NCBI GenBank assembly: GCA_026393075.1
Contig: JAPLAW010000028.1
Location: 1 to 64,000 of the forward strand
From: Actinomycetota bacterium
GTDB taxonomy: Bacteria; Actinomycetota; Actinomycetes; Nanopelagicales; Nanopelagicaceae
Reading direction: 5' to 3'
DNA: 64,000 nucleotides
The notes beneath the pieces are model-generated. The model searched no databases, had not been told where the DNA came from, and worked only from the letters and a program-made list of their open reading frames with translations. The translations under genes and the position numbers were made by a program. Positions 29,183 to 38,269 of this stretch are shown here, in pieces (the first letter of the stretch is position 1; each line of letters starts with the position of its first letter).

Positions 29183-30151
29183 TTATGGAAGAACCGCGTC
29201 GCTGAGCAGCCCCAACGATGTTTGCAGGTCACTTGGATAAGGAGCCTTGAACGCCATTGGTGCCCCAGTAATCGGGTGGGCAAATCGTAGTTCTAACGCG
29301 TGGAGCCAAGGTCGCGCCATGCCTAAACTTTTAGCTAATACTGGGTCTGCCCCATAAGTTGTATCGCCAACTAGCGGATGATGCAGTGCTGAGAAGTGAA
29401 CCCGAATCTGGTGTGTGCGGCCAGTCTCGAGTTCTACTTGAACTAATGAAACTGATCGATAATATTCAATAACTTCGTAGTGAGTAATACTGATTTTGCC
29501 ATTAGCAACTACGCCAAAGCGATGATCTTCTTTTGGGTGACGATCAATTGGTGCATCAATGGTGCCACTAGAAGGATCAATGTGTCCTTGAATCAGAGCA
29601 TGATAAATCTTTTCAACAGTGCGATCACGGAACGCTTCCTTTAACACGTGATAAGCCTGATCAGATTTTGCAACCACCATTAGCCCGGAAGTTCCAACAT
29701 CAAGACGATGAACAATGCCGGCACGTTCGGCTGGCCCAGTTGTAGTAATTGTGTAACCGGCTGCAGTTAGTGCGCCGACCACAGTCGGACCGGTCCAACC
29801 AGGGCTTGGATGTGCGGCGCAACCAACTGGTTTATCAATGACCACAATTGCATCGTCATCGTAAATAACAGTTAGACCTTCGATTGGGGTCAATGGAATT
29901 GGATCCGGATTTAGTGGTGCCGGTAAAAGAACTTCAATTATTTGACCAGCTTCAACTCGTTCAGATTTTTGAAGTGCGCGACCATCGGTAGTGATGTCAC
30001 CATCTTCTAGAAGTCGCACAACTGCAGTACGAGATAGACCCAAGACGCGAGTTAGTGCGCTATCGATTCGCTCGCCGGCTACTCCTTCAGGAACAGCCAA
30101 AGTCCGCAATTCACGGCCATTGTTATCCAAACCAAAATTACTTTGCGACAT
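29183..30151 (-). CDS. rluD: RluD-family 23S rRNA pseudouridine synthase
   Basis: This 322-aa protein has an N-terminal S4-like domain (about 18-75, with ERIDSALTRVLGLSRTAV) and a catalytic domain with the key aspartate in HRLDVGTSGLMV. The GRTHQIRVHFSALHHPLVGD block is typical. It probably modifies 23S rRNA helix 69 uridines. It overlaps lspA by 14 bp, an arrangement common in bacteria. Confidence 0.95.
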   Translation of the reverse strand: MSQSNFGLDNNGRELRTLAVPEGVAGERIDSALTRVLGLSRTAVVRLLEDGDITTDGRALQKSERVEAGQIIEVLLPAPLNPDPIPLTPIEGLTVIYDDDAIVVIDKPVGCAAHPSPGWTGPTVVGALTAAGYTITTTGPAERAGIVHRLDVGTSGLMVVAKSDQAYHVLKEAFRDRTVEKIYHALIQGHIDPSSGTIDAPIDRHPKEDHRFGVVANGKISITHYEVIEYYRSVSLVQVELETGRTHQIRVHFSALHHPLVGDTTYGADPVLAKSLGMARPWLHALELRFAHPITGAPMAFKAPYPSDLQTSLGLLSDAVLP

Positions 30152-30605
30152 CTACTGGCCCAACGTTTCTAATTGTTAAAACTATTGCTAGGAACGCAGC
30201 AACTACGATCGCGCTATCAGCCAAATTAAATACCGGCCAATGAGTTAATTCGAGCCAATCAATTACTTCGCCTTTTAGGAAGCCTGGGCTTCGAAATAGT
30301 CGATCAGTTAAATTGCCAAGAACTCCGCCGAGAACCAAACCAAGGGTGTTCGCCCAGCCTAGTGATGTGATTTTAGTACTGTAATAAAGGATTGCAATGA
30401 CCGCGGCAAAAGATATAAATGTGAAGACAATCGTGGCTCCGGTAGCGAAACTAAAAGCTGCGCCAGGATTTCGAACCAAAGTTAATTGAAAGAAAGAACC
30501 AAGAAGTTCAACTGGATTACGAGCTGAAAGATTGTTAACTGCCCAAATCTTGGTGGCAATGTCCAGCCCCCATGTAAGTGCCGCGACTAAATAGAGGCGG
30601 CGCAC
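30138..30605 (-). CDS. lspA: Lipoprotein signal peptidase
   Basis: This 155-aa aspartic protease with four transmembrane helices removes the signal peptide of lipid-modified proteins. The two catalytic aspartates lie in GNLTDRLF and FNLADSAI, and VRNPGAAFSF is also family-typical. The start is a GTG one base after the stop of the preceding DksA-like gene. It works after Lgt (13751-14578). Confidence 0.96.
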   Translation of the reverse strand: MRRLYLVAALTWGLDIATKIWAVNNLSARNPVELLGSFFQLTLVRNPGAAFSFATGATIVFTFISFAAVIAILYYSTKITSLGWANTLGLVLGGVLGNLTDRLFRSPGFLKGEVIDWLELTHWPVFNLADSAIVVAAFLAIVLTIRNVGPVDVAK

Positions 30606-30606
30606 G

Positions 30607-31443
30607 TTAGCGCCGTTCTTCCTTAGCTTTGCAGATCATGCAGAGCGTTGCGCGTGGGAAAACTTGTAAGCGGGCTTTGCCAATTGTGTTGCCACATTCT
30701 TCGCAAAGACCATAACTCTTGGTATCGATTCGCTCTAAGGCGCGTTCGGTTTGCAGCACCATGTCACGTGCGTTAATTACCAGCGACATTTCATGTTCGC
30801 GTTCGAAAGTCTTAGTACCTGCATCGGCCTGATCGTCGCCAGCACCTTCAGAAGAAGAATGAATTAAGTCATCCATCTCAAGTTCAACTTTTGCTAGCTC
30901 ATCTTTTAAGCGCAGAAGTTCTTTTGAAATCTCGGCCCGGATCGCCTTGAGTTCCGCAGCAGTCCAAGCTCCTTCATTTTCAGCAGCAACCAACGGTGAT
31001 GGCGCAGCTTTCAATGGCTTAAGAGGCGCGACCTTTTTAGCACTCTTATTCGGACGCGGTGGTGGTGGCATTACTAAGCGACGCTCTTCGACCACAACTT
31101 CAACTGGTGCAATTACAACAGTATTAACACTTACAGTTTGTGACTTTTCATCAACGCTAATTGTGGTTTTTGATCCTGCTTTAGCCGGAAATGGTTTGCC
31201 GATTGTTTTGCTAGAAGCTGGCTTAGTTGCAGCTGGGCGGGCAACGCTGGTTTTGGCCTTTTTAACTGGCGCAGCTTTCTTTGCTGGCGCCGCTTTTTTA
31301 GCTACTGCTTTTTTGGCAGGTGCAGCCTTCTTGGCCAAAACTTTCTTGACTGGGGCCTTTTTTGCTACAGCTTTCTTCGCTGGGGCTGCCTTTTTGGCAG
31401 GAGCTTTCTTCGCAGCGGGTTTAGCACTTTTTTTGGTAGGCAC
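30607..31443 (-). CDS. DksA/TraR-type zinc-finger protein with a Lys/Ala-rich tail
   Basis: The C-terminal domain (about 180-278) has a coiled-coil-like helix pair and a C4 zinc finger: C247, C250, C268 and C271, in CEECGNTIG and LCMICKAKEERR. This is the DksA/TraR family that acts in the RNA polymerase secondary channel. The N-terminal ~60 residues are repeats of AKKA and PAKK units, like histone H1 or mycobacterial HupB tails. I choose a GTG start at 31443 with AAGG eight bases upstream. The open frame extends to 31581 but that would overlap the ileS promoter and has no family match. The role of the basic tail is unknown. Confidence 0.82.
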   Translation of the reverse strand: MPTKKSAKPAAKKAPAKKAAPAKKAVAKKAPVKKVLAKKAAPAKKAVAKKAAPAKKAAPVKKAKTSVARPAATKPASSKTIGKPFPAKAGSKTTISVDEKSQTVSVNTVVIAPVEVVVEERRLVMPPPPRPNKSAKKVAPLKPLKAAPSPLVAAENEGAWTAAELKAIRAEISKELLRLKDELAKVELEMDDLIHSSSEGAGDDQADAGTKTFEREHEMSLVINARDMVLQTERALERIDTKSYGLCEECGNTIGKARLQVFPRATLCMICKAKEERR

Positions 31444-31539
31444 GCGGGGCACCTTATGCCCAATAGGCGCTAAATGCCACTCGCGCCACCGCGCTGCGAC
31501 CAATTCAGACAAATTTTGGTTGCCAGCCTTTGCTTGGAT

Positions 31540-31545
31540 TAGAAT
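31540..31545 (+). promoter_or_regulatory. -10-like element for ileS
   Basis: TAGAAT matches five of six -10 positions and lies about 230 bp before the ileS ATG, just ahead of the T-box. A start near 31552 would include the whole leader RNA. The -35 is weak (TTGGTT, 18 bp upstream). Together with the T-box this fills the 327-bp stretch between the chosen start of the DksA-like gene and ileS. Confidence 0.4.
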
Positions 31546-31570
31546 TGCCCCAGGTTCAAAGCGCAATGAC

Positions 31571-31764
31571 CAGGCCATCACCTGAGAGCGTTCCAGAAGA
31601 GGCGGCAGCTGCCGCAGTAGAACTGGAAAATGAACGCTAGTAAATAAGTGATCTATCGCTTCTCTGACTGTTTGCGGTTAAGCGATGGATAAGGCGGGTG
31701 GTACCGCGGTGATCGCTAAGTTGCGAAACCCGTCCCTCCATTTTCGAAAGTTATGAAGATGGAG
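31571..31764 (+). ncRNA. T-box leader controlling ileS translation
   Basis: A stem I arm forms from AGCGTTC/GAACGCT with an inner CCAG/CTGG. A stem III forms from 31651-31661 with AAGCGATGGAT (one G-U). The conserved T-box GGTGGTACCGCG is at 31697-31708; its TGGT can pair with the uncharged tRNA 3' end ACCA. CTCCAT (31736-31741) pairs with ATGGAG (31759-31764), which hides the Shine-Dalgarno of ileS. No terminator with a T-run is present, so control is at translation, as known for actinobacterial ileS T-boxes. The specifier codon is probably in the loop near 31638-31650 but I could not fix it. Confidence 0.92.
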
Positions 31765-31770
31765 AAGTAA

Positions 31771-34700
31771 ATGACATTTCGCGCAATCCCAGCAGCTATT
31801 GATCTGCCTGCCATGGAGCGTTCCATCCTGACTTTCTGGAAAGAAAATTCAGTTTTCGAAGAATCCGTTAGCAATCGTGATGGTGCTGATACTTGGACTT
31901 TCTACGAAGGTCCACCAACTGCCAATGGTTTGCCTGGCACACACCATATTGAAGCGCGGGTATTCAAAGATGTTTTCCCTCGCTTTCACACCATGAAAGG
32001 CAAACAAGTAATCCGCAATGCTGGTTGGGATTGCCACGGTTTGCCGGTTGAAATTGCAGTTGAGAAAGAACTTGGTTTTGCTGGCAAAGGCGATATCGAA
32101 AAGTTTGGAATTGCCGCCTTTAACGACAAGTGTCGCGAATCAGTGCAACGTCACGTAGGTGCATTTACTGACATGACTAATCGCATGGGCTTCTGGGTAG
32201 ATTTCGAAGAAGCGTATTGGACTATGTCACCACAATATGTCGAGAGCGTTTGGTGGAGCTTAAAAGAGATTTGGCAAAAAGGTTTACTTGTACAAGATCA
32301 TCGCGTTGCACCGTATTGCCCTCGTTGCGGAACTGGGTTATCAGATCATGAATTAGCGCAAGGCTATGAAACTGTTACTGATCCATCGGTATTTGTGCGT
32401 TTTCCAGTTACTAGCGGTCCCCTGCAAGAACTAGGTGCAGCACTTCTGGTTTGGACCACCACACCATGGACTTTGGTATCTAATACCGCGATTGCAGTAC
32501 ATCCTGAAGTGACTTACGTTGTAGCCAAAGTAACAACTGTGCAAGACGAAGTTTCTAGTAGCGAAGTTTTAATCGTTGCCGAGAATCTTATTTCAGCCCT
32601 TAAAGGTGAAATTGAAATCTTGCAAAGCATGCCAGGAAGCGCTCTTGAACATACTAAGTACCAACGCCCATTTGATTTCGTAGAGATTCCAGATTCCCAC
32701 TTCGTAGTTCTAGCAACCTACGTAACCACTGAAGACGGCACTGGTTTAGTGCATCAATCCCCTGCATTCGGTGCTGATGACTTAGCGGTCTGTCGCTCAT
32801 ATGGATTACCAGTTGTTAATCCAATTGCGCCCGATGGAAAATTTTTACCTGAAGTTAAATTTGTTGGTGGCCTCTTCTTTAAAGATGCGGACAAACCGTT
32901 GGTTAAGGAACTCAAATCACTTGGTGTTCTTTATAAGCACGTGCAATATGAGCACTCTTACCCACATTGCTGGCGCTGTCACACTGCTTTGATTTATTAC
33001 GCACAACCTTCTTGGTATATCCGCACCACTTCTATCAAAGACGCCCTAATTCGCGAGAATAAAAAAACTGATTGGCATCCAGAAACGATTAAGACCGGTC
33101 GTTATGGCGATTGGTTAAATAACAATATTGACTGGGCACTTAGCCGAAACCGTTTCTGGGGTACACCGCTACCAATTTGGCGCTGCGAGAATAAACATGA
33201 AGTTTGCGTTGGTTCACTAGCCGAGCTCGGTGAGCTTGCTGGACAGGAACTTTCTAACCTCGACCCTCATCGCCCATTTGTTGATGACATTTCATTTAAT
33301 TGTGCAGAGTGCAAAGAACTAATGACTCGCACCCCTGAAGTTATTGACTGTTGGTATGACTCAGGTGCAATGCCTTTCGCGCAATTTGGTTACCCACATA
33401 AAGAGGGCTCCAAAGAGAAATTTGCTGCCGCCTACCCAGCTGACTTCATCTGCGAAGCGATCGATCAAACTCGCGGCTGGTTCTACACGCTAATGACCAT
33501 CGGAACGTTAGTTTTCGATGAGTCTTCGTATAAAACCGTTCTCTGCTTAGGTCATATTCTTGATAAAGATGGCCGCAAGATGAGTAAGCACTTAGGCAAT
33601 GTTTTAGAACCAATGGCACTTATGGAACAACATGGCGCCGATGCCATTCGTTGGTACATGTTGGCCGCTGGTTCGCCTTGGTCTGCGCGTCGAGTTGGGC
33701 ATGAAGCAATTACAGAAGTTATTCGTAAAACGCTATTAACTTATTGGAACACTGTTTCTTTCCACGCCCTTTATGCCCAAGCAGCCAACTTTGAGCTATC
33801 TCAAGCACCAGAAATGTCTACCCGACCACTGATGGATCGCTGGATTAATAGCGAATTGCAATCTTTGATTATTGAAGTTGACGAGGCGCTAAGTGATTTC
33901 GATTCGCAACGCGCAGGCAAAGCGCTCGCAGCATTTATTGATGACCTTTCTAATTGGTATGTGCGTCGATCTCGTCGTCGGTTCTGGGATGGCGATGTTG
34001 CCGCTATGGCAACTTTGCACGAATCACTAGTTGTTCTCACTCAATTAATGTCACCTATGGTGCCATTTATTACGGAAGAAGTTTGGCAAGTACTTGTGCG
34101 CCCAGTTGATGTAAATGCAGTTAGCTCAGTCCACCTAACCAATTTCCCGGTAGCTAATCAATCCCAGATAGATGTAACACTATCTGCCCAAGTTGCTCTA
34201 ACTAAGCGCATCGTCGAACTAGGCCGAGCTGCTCGCGCCGAAAGTGGTGTAAAGATTCGCCAACCACTACAACGCGCATTGATCTCAGCTAAAGGTTGGG
34301 CAGCTCTGCCAGTTGCCATGAAAGAGCAGATCGCCGAAGAGTTAAATGTGATTGATCTAGAAGATATTGCTAGCGCTGATGGCGAACTAGTTGATATCTC
34401 AATCAAAGCTAATTTCCGCACTTTGGGAACAAAATTTGGTGGCGCGGTGCAAGAGATCGCTAAAGCAATTTCGGCACAAAACCCTTCTGAACTAGTTGCA
34501 ACGCTGCGTGCAAACGCTTCAACCAAAGTTGGCGAATGGGAAATTACCCTCGATGACTTAGTTGTTACTGAAACCCCGAAGAGTGGCTGGAATGTAGCTA
34601 GCCATGACGGCGAGAGCGTTGCCCTTGATTTAGCGTTAAGTCCTGCTCTGATAACTGCCGGACTAGTGCGCGAAGTGGTTCGCTTTATTCAAGATGCACG

Positions 34701-34896
34701 CAAAACTAGTGGTTTTGATATTTCTGATCGAATAAACATCTTGTACAACGCTAATAACGATGTTATGACTGCTATCGCATCAGACTTATCGCATATCCAA
34801 GGCGAAGTTCTTGCTACCCAAATGCAGGCAGATACCGCGCTTGTTCTAGGAGAAAACGAACTTGGATTAACAGTTAAGTTGGTTAAACAGGCTTAA
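31771..34896 (+). CDS. ileS: Isoleucyl-tRNA synthetase
   Basis: This 1041-aa class I synthetase charges tRNA-Ile. The HIGH-equivalent motif is GTHHIEA (56-62) and KMSK is at 603-606. The CP1 editing domain (WTTTPWTLVSNTA) and the anticodon-binding domain are present. The length and the GTHH variant fit the long, eukaryote-like IleS2 branch typical of Actinobacteria, which often tolerates mupirocin. It is the only plus-strand gene in the left 57 kb, transcribed against the neighbouring genes. Its stop abuts the yggT stop. Confidence 0.97.
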   Translation: MTFRAIPAAIDLPAMERSILTFWKENSVFEESVSNRDGADTWTFYEGPPTANGLPGTHHIEARVFKDVFPRFHTMKGKQVIRNAGWDCHGLPVEIAVEKELGFAGKGDIEKFGIAAFNDKCRESVQRHVGAFTDMTNRMGFWVDFEEAYWTMSPQYVESVWWSLKEIWQKGLLVQDHRVAPYCPRCGTGLSDHELAQGYETVTDPSVFVRFPVTSGPLQELGAALLVWTTTPWTLVSNTAIAVHPEVTYVVAKVTTVQDEVSSSEVLIVAENLISALKGEIEILQSMPGSALEHTKYQRPFDFVEIPDSHFVVLATYVTTEDGTGLVHQSPAFGADDLAVCRSYGLPVVNPIAPDGKFLPEVKFVGGLFFKDADKPLVKELKSLGVLYKHVQYEHSYPHCWRCHTALIYYAQPSWYIRTTSIKDALIRENKKTDWHPETIKTGRYGDWLNNNIDWALSRNRFWGTPLPIWRCENKHEVCVGSLAELGELAGQELSNLDPHRPFVDDISFNCAECKELMTRTPEVIDCWYDSGAMPFAQFGYPHKEGSKEKFAAAYPADFICEAIDQTRGWFYTLMTIGTLVFDESSYKTVLCLGHILDKDGRKMSKHLGNVLEPMALMEQHGADAIRWYMLAAGSPWSARRVGHEAITEVIRKTLLTYWNTVSFHALYAQAANFELSQAPEMSTRPLMDRWINSELQSLIIEVDEALSDFDSQRAGKALAAFIDDLSNWYVRRSRRRFWDGDVAAMATLHESLVVLTQLMSPMVPFITEEVWQVLVRPVDVNAVSSVHLTNFPVANQSQIDVTLSAQVALTKRIVELGRAARAESGVKIRQPLQRALISAKGWAALPVAMKEQIAEELNVIDLEDIASADGELVDISIKANFRTLGTKFGGAVQEIAKAISAQNPSELVATLRANASTKVGEWEITLDDLVVTETPKSGWNVASHDGESVALDLALSPALITAGLVREVVRFIQDARKTSGFDISDRINILYNANNDVMTAIASDLSHIQGEVLATQMQADTALVLGENELGLTVKLVKQA

Positions 34897-35181
34897 CTAA
34901 AACGAGCGTAGAAGCGGAGCAATTCGCGAAATTACAATGAAGAGAATAAGCATTGAGAGATCGATACTGATTCCACCAATGCGAAGTGGCTTTACGAAGC
35001 GACGGACAAAACGAAGTGGCTTGTCAGTTACGGCATAAATAAAATCTGCGGCAATTAGAAGTACGCCACGTGGCCGCCAGGATGATGATGCCATGCGGAC
35101 ATAATCCAAGATAAGTCGCAGAAATAAGCAGAGTAAAAAGAGTTGCAGTAAATCGGCGATTAATCCGCCAATACTAAACAT
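34897..35181 (-). CDS. yggT: YggT-family membrane protein
   Basis: This 94-aa protein has two hydrophobic segments (about 5-22 and 70-90) with a cytosolic loop containing RGVLLIAADFIYAVTDKPLR. YggT/YlmG proteins are linked to envelope and division functions. It is the last gene of the division block and ends one base from the convergent ileS stop. In many Actinobacteria divIVA follows here; it is absent. Confidence 0.92.
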   Translation of the reverse strand: MFSIGGLIADLLQLFLLCLFLRLILDYVRMASSSWRPRGVLLIAADFIYAVTDKPLRFVRRFVKPLRIGGISIDLSMLILFIVISRIAPLLRSF

Positions 35182-35188
35182 CTAAGAA

Positions 35189-35641
35189 TCAGCTCTGGTT
35201 GAAAAAAGATGCTTCTGCTGCGGCAGCTTTTGCATCATTGCTGACACTTACATTTTCAGGTGAGAGCAAGAATACTTTTGAAGTAACACGTTCAATGCTT
35301 CCGTGAAGTCCAAAAACTAAACCACTTGCGAAGTCAACTAAGCGCTTGCGCTCGGTTTCTTCCATGTCGCTCAGATTCATAATTACTGGATTGCCTTCGC
35401 GATACTGCTCGCCAATTACACGTGCTTCGCTATAGGTGCGTGGGTGCAACGTGACGATGCGATCCATAGTTGAAAGCTCCGGTTGCACAGGTACGACTAC
35501 TGGTCGTGTGCCACGTGATTCACGAATCGTTACTCCGGTACCACCGCGCACTGGTTCGCGTGGAACTACTGCGACTTCATTTAGTTCTGGATCGTCCTTC
35601 AGACCTAAGAAGGTCGCAACTTTGCCTACTGAAAATGCCAT
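35189..35641 (-). CDS. sepF: Cell division protein SepF
   Basis: This 150-aa protein has the SepF core (about 55-140) with [21 protein letters not shown]-like sequence and [16 protein letters not shown]. SepF binds the FtsZ C-terminal peptide and tethers FtsZ to the membrane in Actinobacteria, which lack FtsA. The N-terminal amphipathic segment [14 protein letters not shown] fits a membrane-targeting helix. It is 12 bp from yggS. Confidence 0.94.
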   Translation of the reverse strand: MAFSVGKVATFLGLKDDPELNEVAVVPREPVRGGTGVTIRESRGTRPVVVPVQPELSTMDRIVTLHPRTYSEARVIGEQYREGNPVIMNLSDMEETERKRLVDFASGLVFGLHGSIERVTSKVFLLSPENVSVSNDAKAAAAEASFFNQS

Positions 35642-35653
35642 GTAACAAGGTTA

Positions 35654-36325
35654 CTAGTGGGGTGATCTGGAACCGAGGATTGAACTACCTACCCGAATAT
35701 GTGTCGCACCGTACTTTATGGCAGCTTCGAAATCACCACTCATACCAACAGATAGAAATTTTGAGTTTGGATATTGGCCCACAAACCCTTGATTTATCTG
35801 GGCCAAATCAGCAAATGCTTTCATTGGTTCAACACCTAAAGGTGCAACTGCCATCAACCCTAAAAGGTCTAGGTTGTTGCTCTGATTTACCAGGTCAGCT
35901 AATTGAGCCAATTCAGCCGGATTGGCTCCCCCTCGACCTTCTTCCCCATCTAGTGATACCTGCAAGAAAACTTGATGTTTACGAGAGCTTTGAGCAAATT
36001 TTAGGATTTCTTTTTCGCTTGAAATCGAATGAATCACATCAGCCCACCCGCAGATAGATTTAATTTTATTGCTCTGGATCTGGCCTTGAAAATGCCAAGT
36101 AGCGCTAATCAATTCAGCTTTAGGGCCGGCCTCTTGGTCTCTATTCTCACCAAAATTTGATTCGCCTAATTCGCACAGGATTTTGATATCTGAAATTGGA
36201 AAAGTCTTAGTAACGACAATTAAATTAATCTCAGCCGGGTCTCTATTTACTGACTTTGCAGCAGCGCTAATCCGCTCTTTAACTTCTTGTAAGTTCTGGG
36301 TAATTTCAGATTTGCGATTACTCAT
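35654..36325 (-). CDS. yggS: YggS-family PLP homeostasis protein
   Basis: This 223-aa protein has an alanine-racemase N-terminal barrel. The PLP lysine is K40 in NLIVVTKTF, and HFQGQIQSNKIK and SVGMSGDFEAAI are family motifs. It likely maintains vitamin B6 homeostasis and has no racemase activity of its own. It overlaps pgeF by 4 bp, matching the conserved ylmDE pair next to ftsZ. Confidence 0.94.
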   Translation of the reverse strand: MSNRKSEITQNLQEVKERISAAAKSVNRDPAEINLIVVTKTFPISDIKILCELGESNFGENRDQEAGPKAELISATWHFQGQIQSNKIKSICGWADVIHSISSEKEILKFAQSSRKHQVFLQVSLDGEEGRGGANPAELAQLADLVNQSNNLDLLGLMAVAPLGVEPMKAFADLAQINQGFVGQYPNSKFLSVGMSGDFEAAIKYGATHIRVGSSILGSRSPH

Positions 36326-36984
36326 AATTTAATTACTCCGCCTTGACGTCCGGTTACTTGATTTCTGCGGTAGGAGAAATAACTTTCATCTTCTAAAGTG
36401 CAGTCAACTGAATTTCCAACTGGTACATCAACTGCTGCAAGGGCCGCAATTAGCGCTCCTGGTAAATCTAACGCTAGCGTACCGAATTTAGTTTTGCTGC
36501 TTGCCAGTGGGTGCGCTGCACTGACTTGATCGTGCAATTCCTGTGGAACTTCATAGCAGCTACCGCAAATAGCCGGCCCAATAGAGCCAGAAATTTGTGT
36601 CGCACCAAGTTCGCGCATCTTCGAAACTGTCTTGAGTGCGATGGAATTCATTAGCCCTGCTCTACCGACATGTATTGCTGCTACTAACTTTTCACTTCGC
36701 AAGAGAAGTGGGATGCAGTCAGCCACCATTACAACTAAAGCTAAATCTGGATATCCGGTAATCAATGCATCGGCGACTGGTACTTGCATCGGAAATTCAT
36801 CAAGGACGACAACGGTGTCACCGTGAACTTGCGACATGACTGCGAAATTGCCAACTTGCTCGCGCAACTTCGCTCGATTTAGTTCGACATCAGCTGGGTC
36901 ATCACCTACATGACTCGCTAAGTTCCAGGAAGAGTAATCGCCATGGCTAAAACCACCATGGCGATTAGTAAAGAAGCTATCCAT
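36322..36984 (-). CDS. pgeF: PgeF/YfiH-family multicopper-like protein
   Basis: This 220-aa protein belongs to the laccase-domain (YfiH, YlmD) family, shown in other bacteria to remove faulty peptidoglycan precursors or to act as a purine nucleosidase. The motifs MSQVHGDTV, MVADCIPLLL, AIHVGRAGL and AICGSCYEVP supply the metal-binding Cys and His residues. It lies 2 bp after ftsZ. Its exact activity here is uncertain. Confidence 0.92.
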   Translation of the reverse strand: MDSFFTNRHGGFSHGDYSSWNLASHVGDDPADVELNRAKLREQVGNFAVMSQVHGDTVVVLDEFPMQVPVADALITGYPDLALVVMVADCIPLLLRSEKLVAAIHVGRAGLMNSIALKTVSKMRELGATQISGSIGPAICGSCYEVPQELHDQVSAAHPLASSKTKFGTLALDLPGALIAALAAVDVPVGNSVDCTLEDESYFSYRRNQVTGRQGGVIKL

Positions 36985-36986
36985 TT

Positions 36987-38120
36987 CTATTTCATAAAGT
37001 CAGGCACATCAATATCATCTTCAGAGACAAGCTCTTCAAACTTTACGCGTGGGCGCAATGGTCGATCGGCATCGAGATCAAGTGCTACCGAGATTGGGTC
37101 ATTAGTTGGAAGCGGATCAGCGTTGCCAGAAAGGGCAGCAGCATTAATCACTGGAACCGAAACCTTCTTTGGCTCTCCCCCAGAGAAACCAGCCGCAATA
37201 ACAGTTATGCGGACCTCATCGCCCAGTGCGTCGTCAATGGTGGTTCCGAAAATTATGCGCGCATCGGGATGTGCTGAAGCTTGTACAAGTTCGCAAGCTT
37301 CATTAATCTCAAAGAGACCTAGATCTGAGCCACCGGCAACTGATAGCAATACACCCATTGCGCCATCTATTGATGCTTCAAGTAGAGGGCTTGAGATAGC
37401 AAGCTCAGCTGCGCGACGAGCACGATCTTCGCCACGAGCAGAACCGATACCCATTAGAGCCGAACCAGCATCAGTCATAACTGTTTTTACATCGGCAAAG
37501 TCCAAGTTAATTAATCCTGGTTGCGTGATGATTTCAGTTATTCCTTGAACACCTGAGAGCAGAACTTGATCAGCTGATCTAAAAGCATCAACTGCAGTAA
37601 TACTGCGATCACTAATCGCTAACAAGCGGTCATTTGGAATAACAATCAACGTATCTACTTCGCTACGAAGTTCTTCGATTCCAATATCTGCTTGTGATTG
37701 GCGAATCTTTCCTTCGAAACTAAATGGACGAGTAACCACACCAATTGTTAAGGCACCCAAATCGCGCGCAATTTTGGCAACCACCGGAGCGCCACCAGTA
37801 CCTGTACCGCCACCTTCGCCTGCAGTAACAAAAACCATATCCGCGCCGCGCAAAATTTCTTCAATTTCATCTGCGTGATCTAGCGCTGCTTCGCGACCTT
37901 TTTCAGGAGCAGCACCAGCGCCAAGACCTTTAGTTGATTTACGACCGATATCTAATTTCACATCAGCATCGCTCATTAACAAATGTTGTGCATCAGTATT
38001 TATCGCAATGAACTCGACACCTTTTAAACCAACATCAATCATGCGATTGATTGCATTAACTCCACCGCCACCAATACCAACAACTTTGATGACCGCTAAA
38101 TAATTCTGTGGTGAAGCCAC
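36987..38120 (-). CDS. ftsZ: Cell division GTPase FtsZ
   Basis: This 377-aa tubulin homologue has the GTP signature GGGTGTG (103-109), the T7 loop [11 protein letters not shown] and a C-terminal peptide ending [10 protein letters not shown], which binds SepF and FtsW in Actinobacteria. The start is a GTG with a strong AGGAGG at suitable distance. It is separated from ftsQ by 149 bp with a promoter, so it can be expressed apart from the rest of the dcw operon. Confidence 0.97.
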   Translation of the reverse strand: MASPQNYLAVIKVVGIGGGGVNAINRMIDVGLKGVEFIAINTDAQHLLMSDADVKLDIGRKSTKGLGAGAAPEKGREAALDHADEIEEILRGADMVFVTAGEGGGTGTGGAPVVAKIARDLGALTIGVVTRPFSFEGKIRQSQADIGIEELRSEVDTLIVIPNDRLLAISDRSITAVDAFRSADQVLLSGVQGITEIITQPGLINLDFADVKTVMTDAGSALMGIGSARGEDRARRAAELAISSPLLEASIDGAMGVLLSVAGGSDLGLFEINEACELVQASAHPDARIIFGTTIDDALGDEVRITVIAAGFSGGEPKKVSVPVINAAALSGNADPLPTNDPISVALDLDADRPLRPRVKFEELVSEDDIDVPDFMK

Positions 38121-38147
38121 TTTTTATCCTCCTAAAGAACAGTAAAC

Positions 38148-38158
38148 CTCAAGTTGAG
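38148..38158. promoter_or_regulatory. CTCAAGTTGAG palindrome before ftsZ
   Basis: This perfect 11-bp palindrome is about 28 bp upstream of the ftsZ GTG, between a likely promoter and the ribosome-binding site. Similar TCAA/TTGA-rich repeats lie before ftsZ in several Actinobacteria, from memory. The binding factor is unknown. Confidence 0.35.
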
Positions 38159-38174
38159 AATCACTGTTATGCCT

Positions 38175-38203
38175 GATATATAGGCGAAAGTATTCTTTGT
38201 CAG
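38175..38203 (-). promoter_or_regulatory. Putative ftsZ promoter
   Basis: On the minus strand CTGACA (complement of 38198-38203) matches five of six -35 bases. After 17 bp comes TATATC (complement of 38175-38180), a moderate -10. This lies about 55 bp before the GTG, in the intergenic gap. Shifted TATATA variants are possible. Confidence 0.5.
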
Positions 38204-38269
38204 CCGTGTAGGCAAAGACCGCCACGCATCTTTTTTATTTTTTATTTTAACTACTTTTCGAGCAAAAAT

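Noticed and set aside
30947-31585. A 212-aa plus-strand frame opposite the DksA-like gene
   Set aside because: It is the antisense of the Lys/Ala repeat region; its Ala/Phe-rich sequence arises from base composition and has no ribosome site or family resemblance.
35470-36057. A 195-aa plus-strand frame opposite sepF and yggS
   Set aside because: Shadow of two well-supported minus-strand genes.
36943-37548. A 201-aa plus-strand frame opposite ftsZ
   Set aside because: Ser/Ala-rich shadow of ftsZ; no ribosome site or homology that I recognise.
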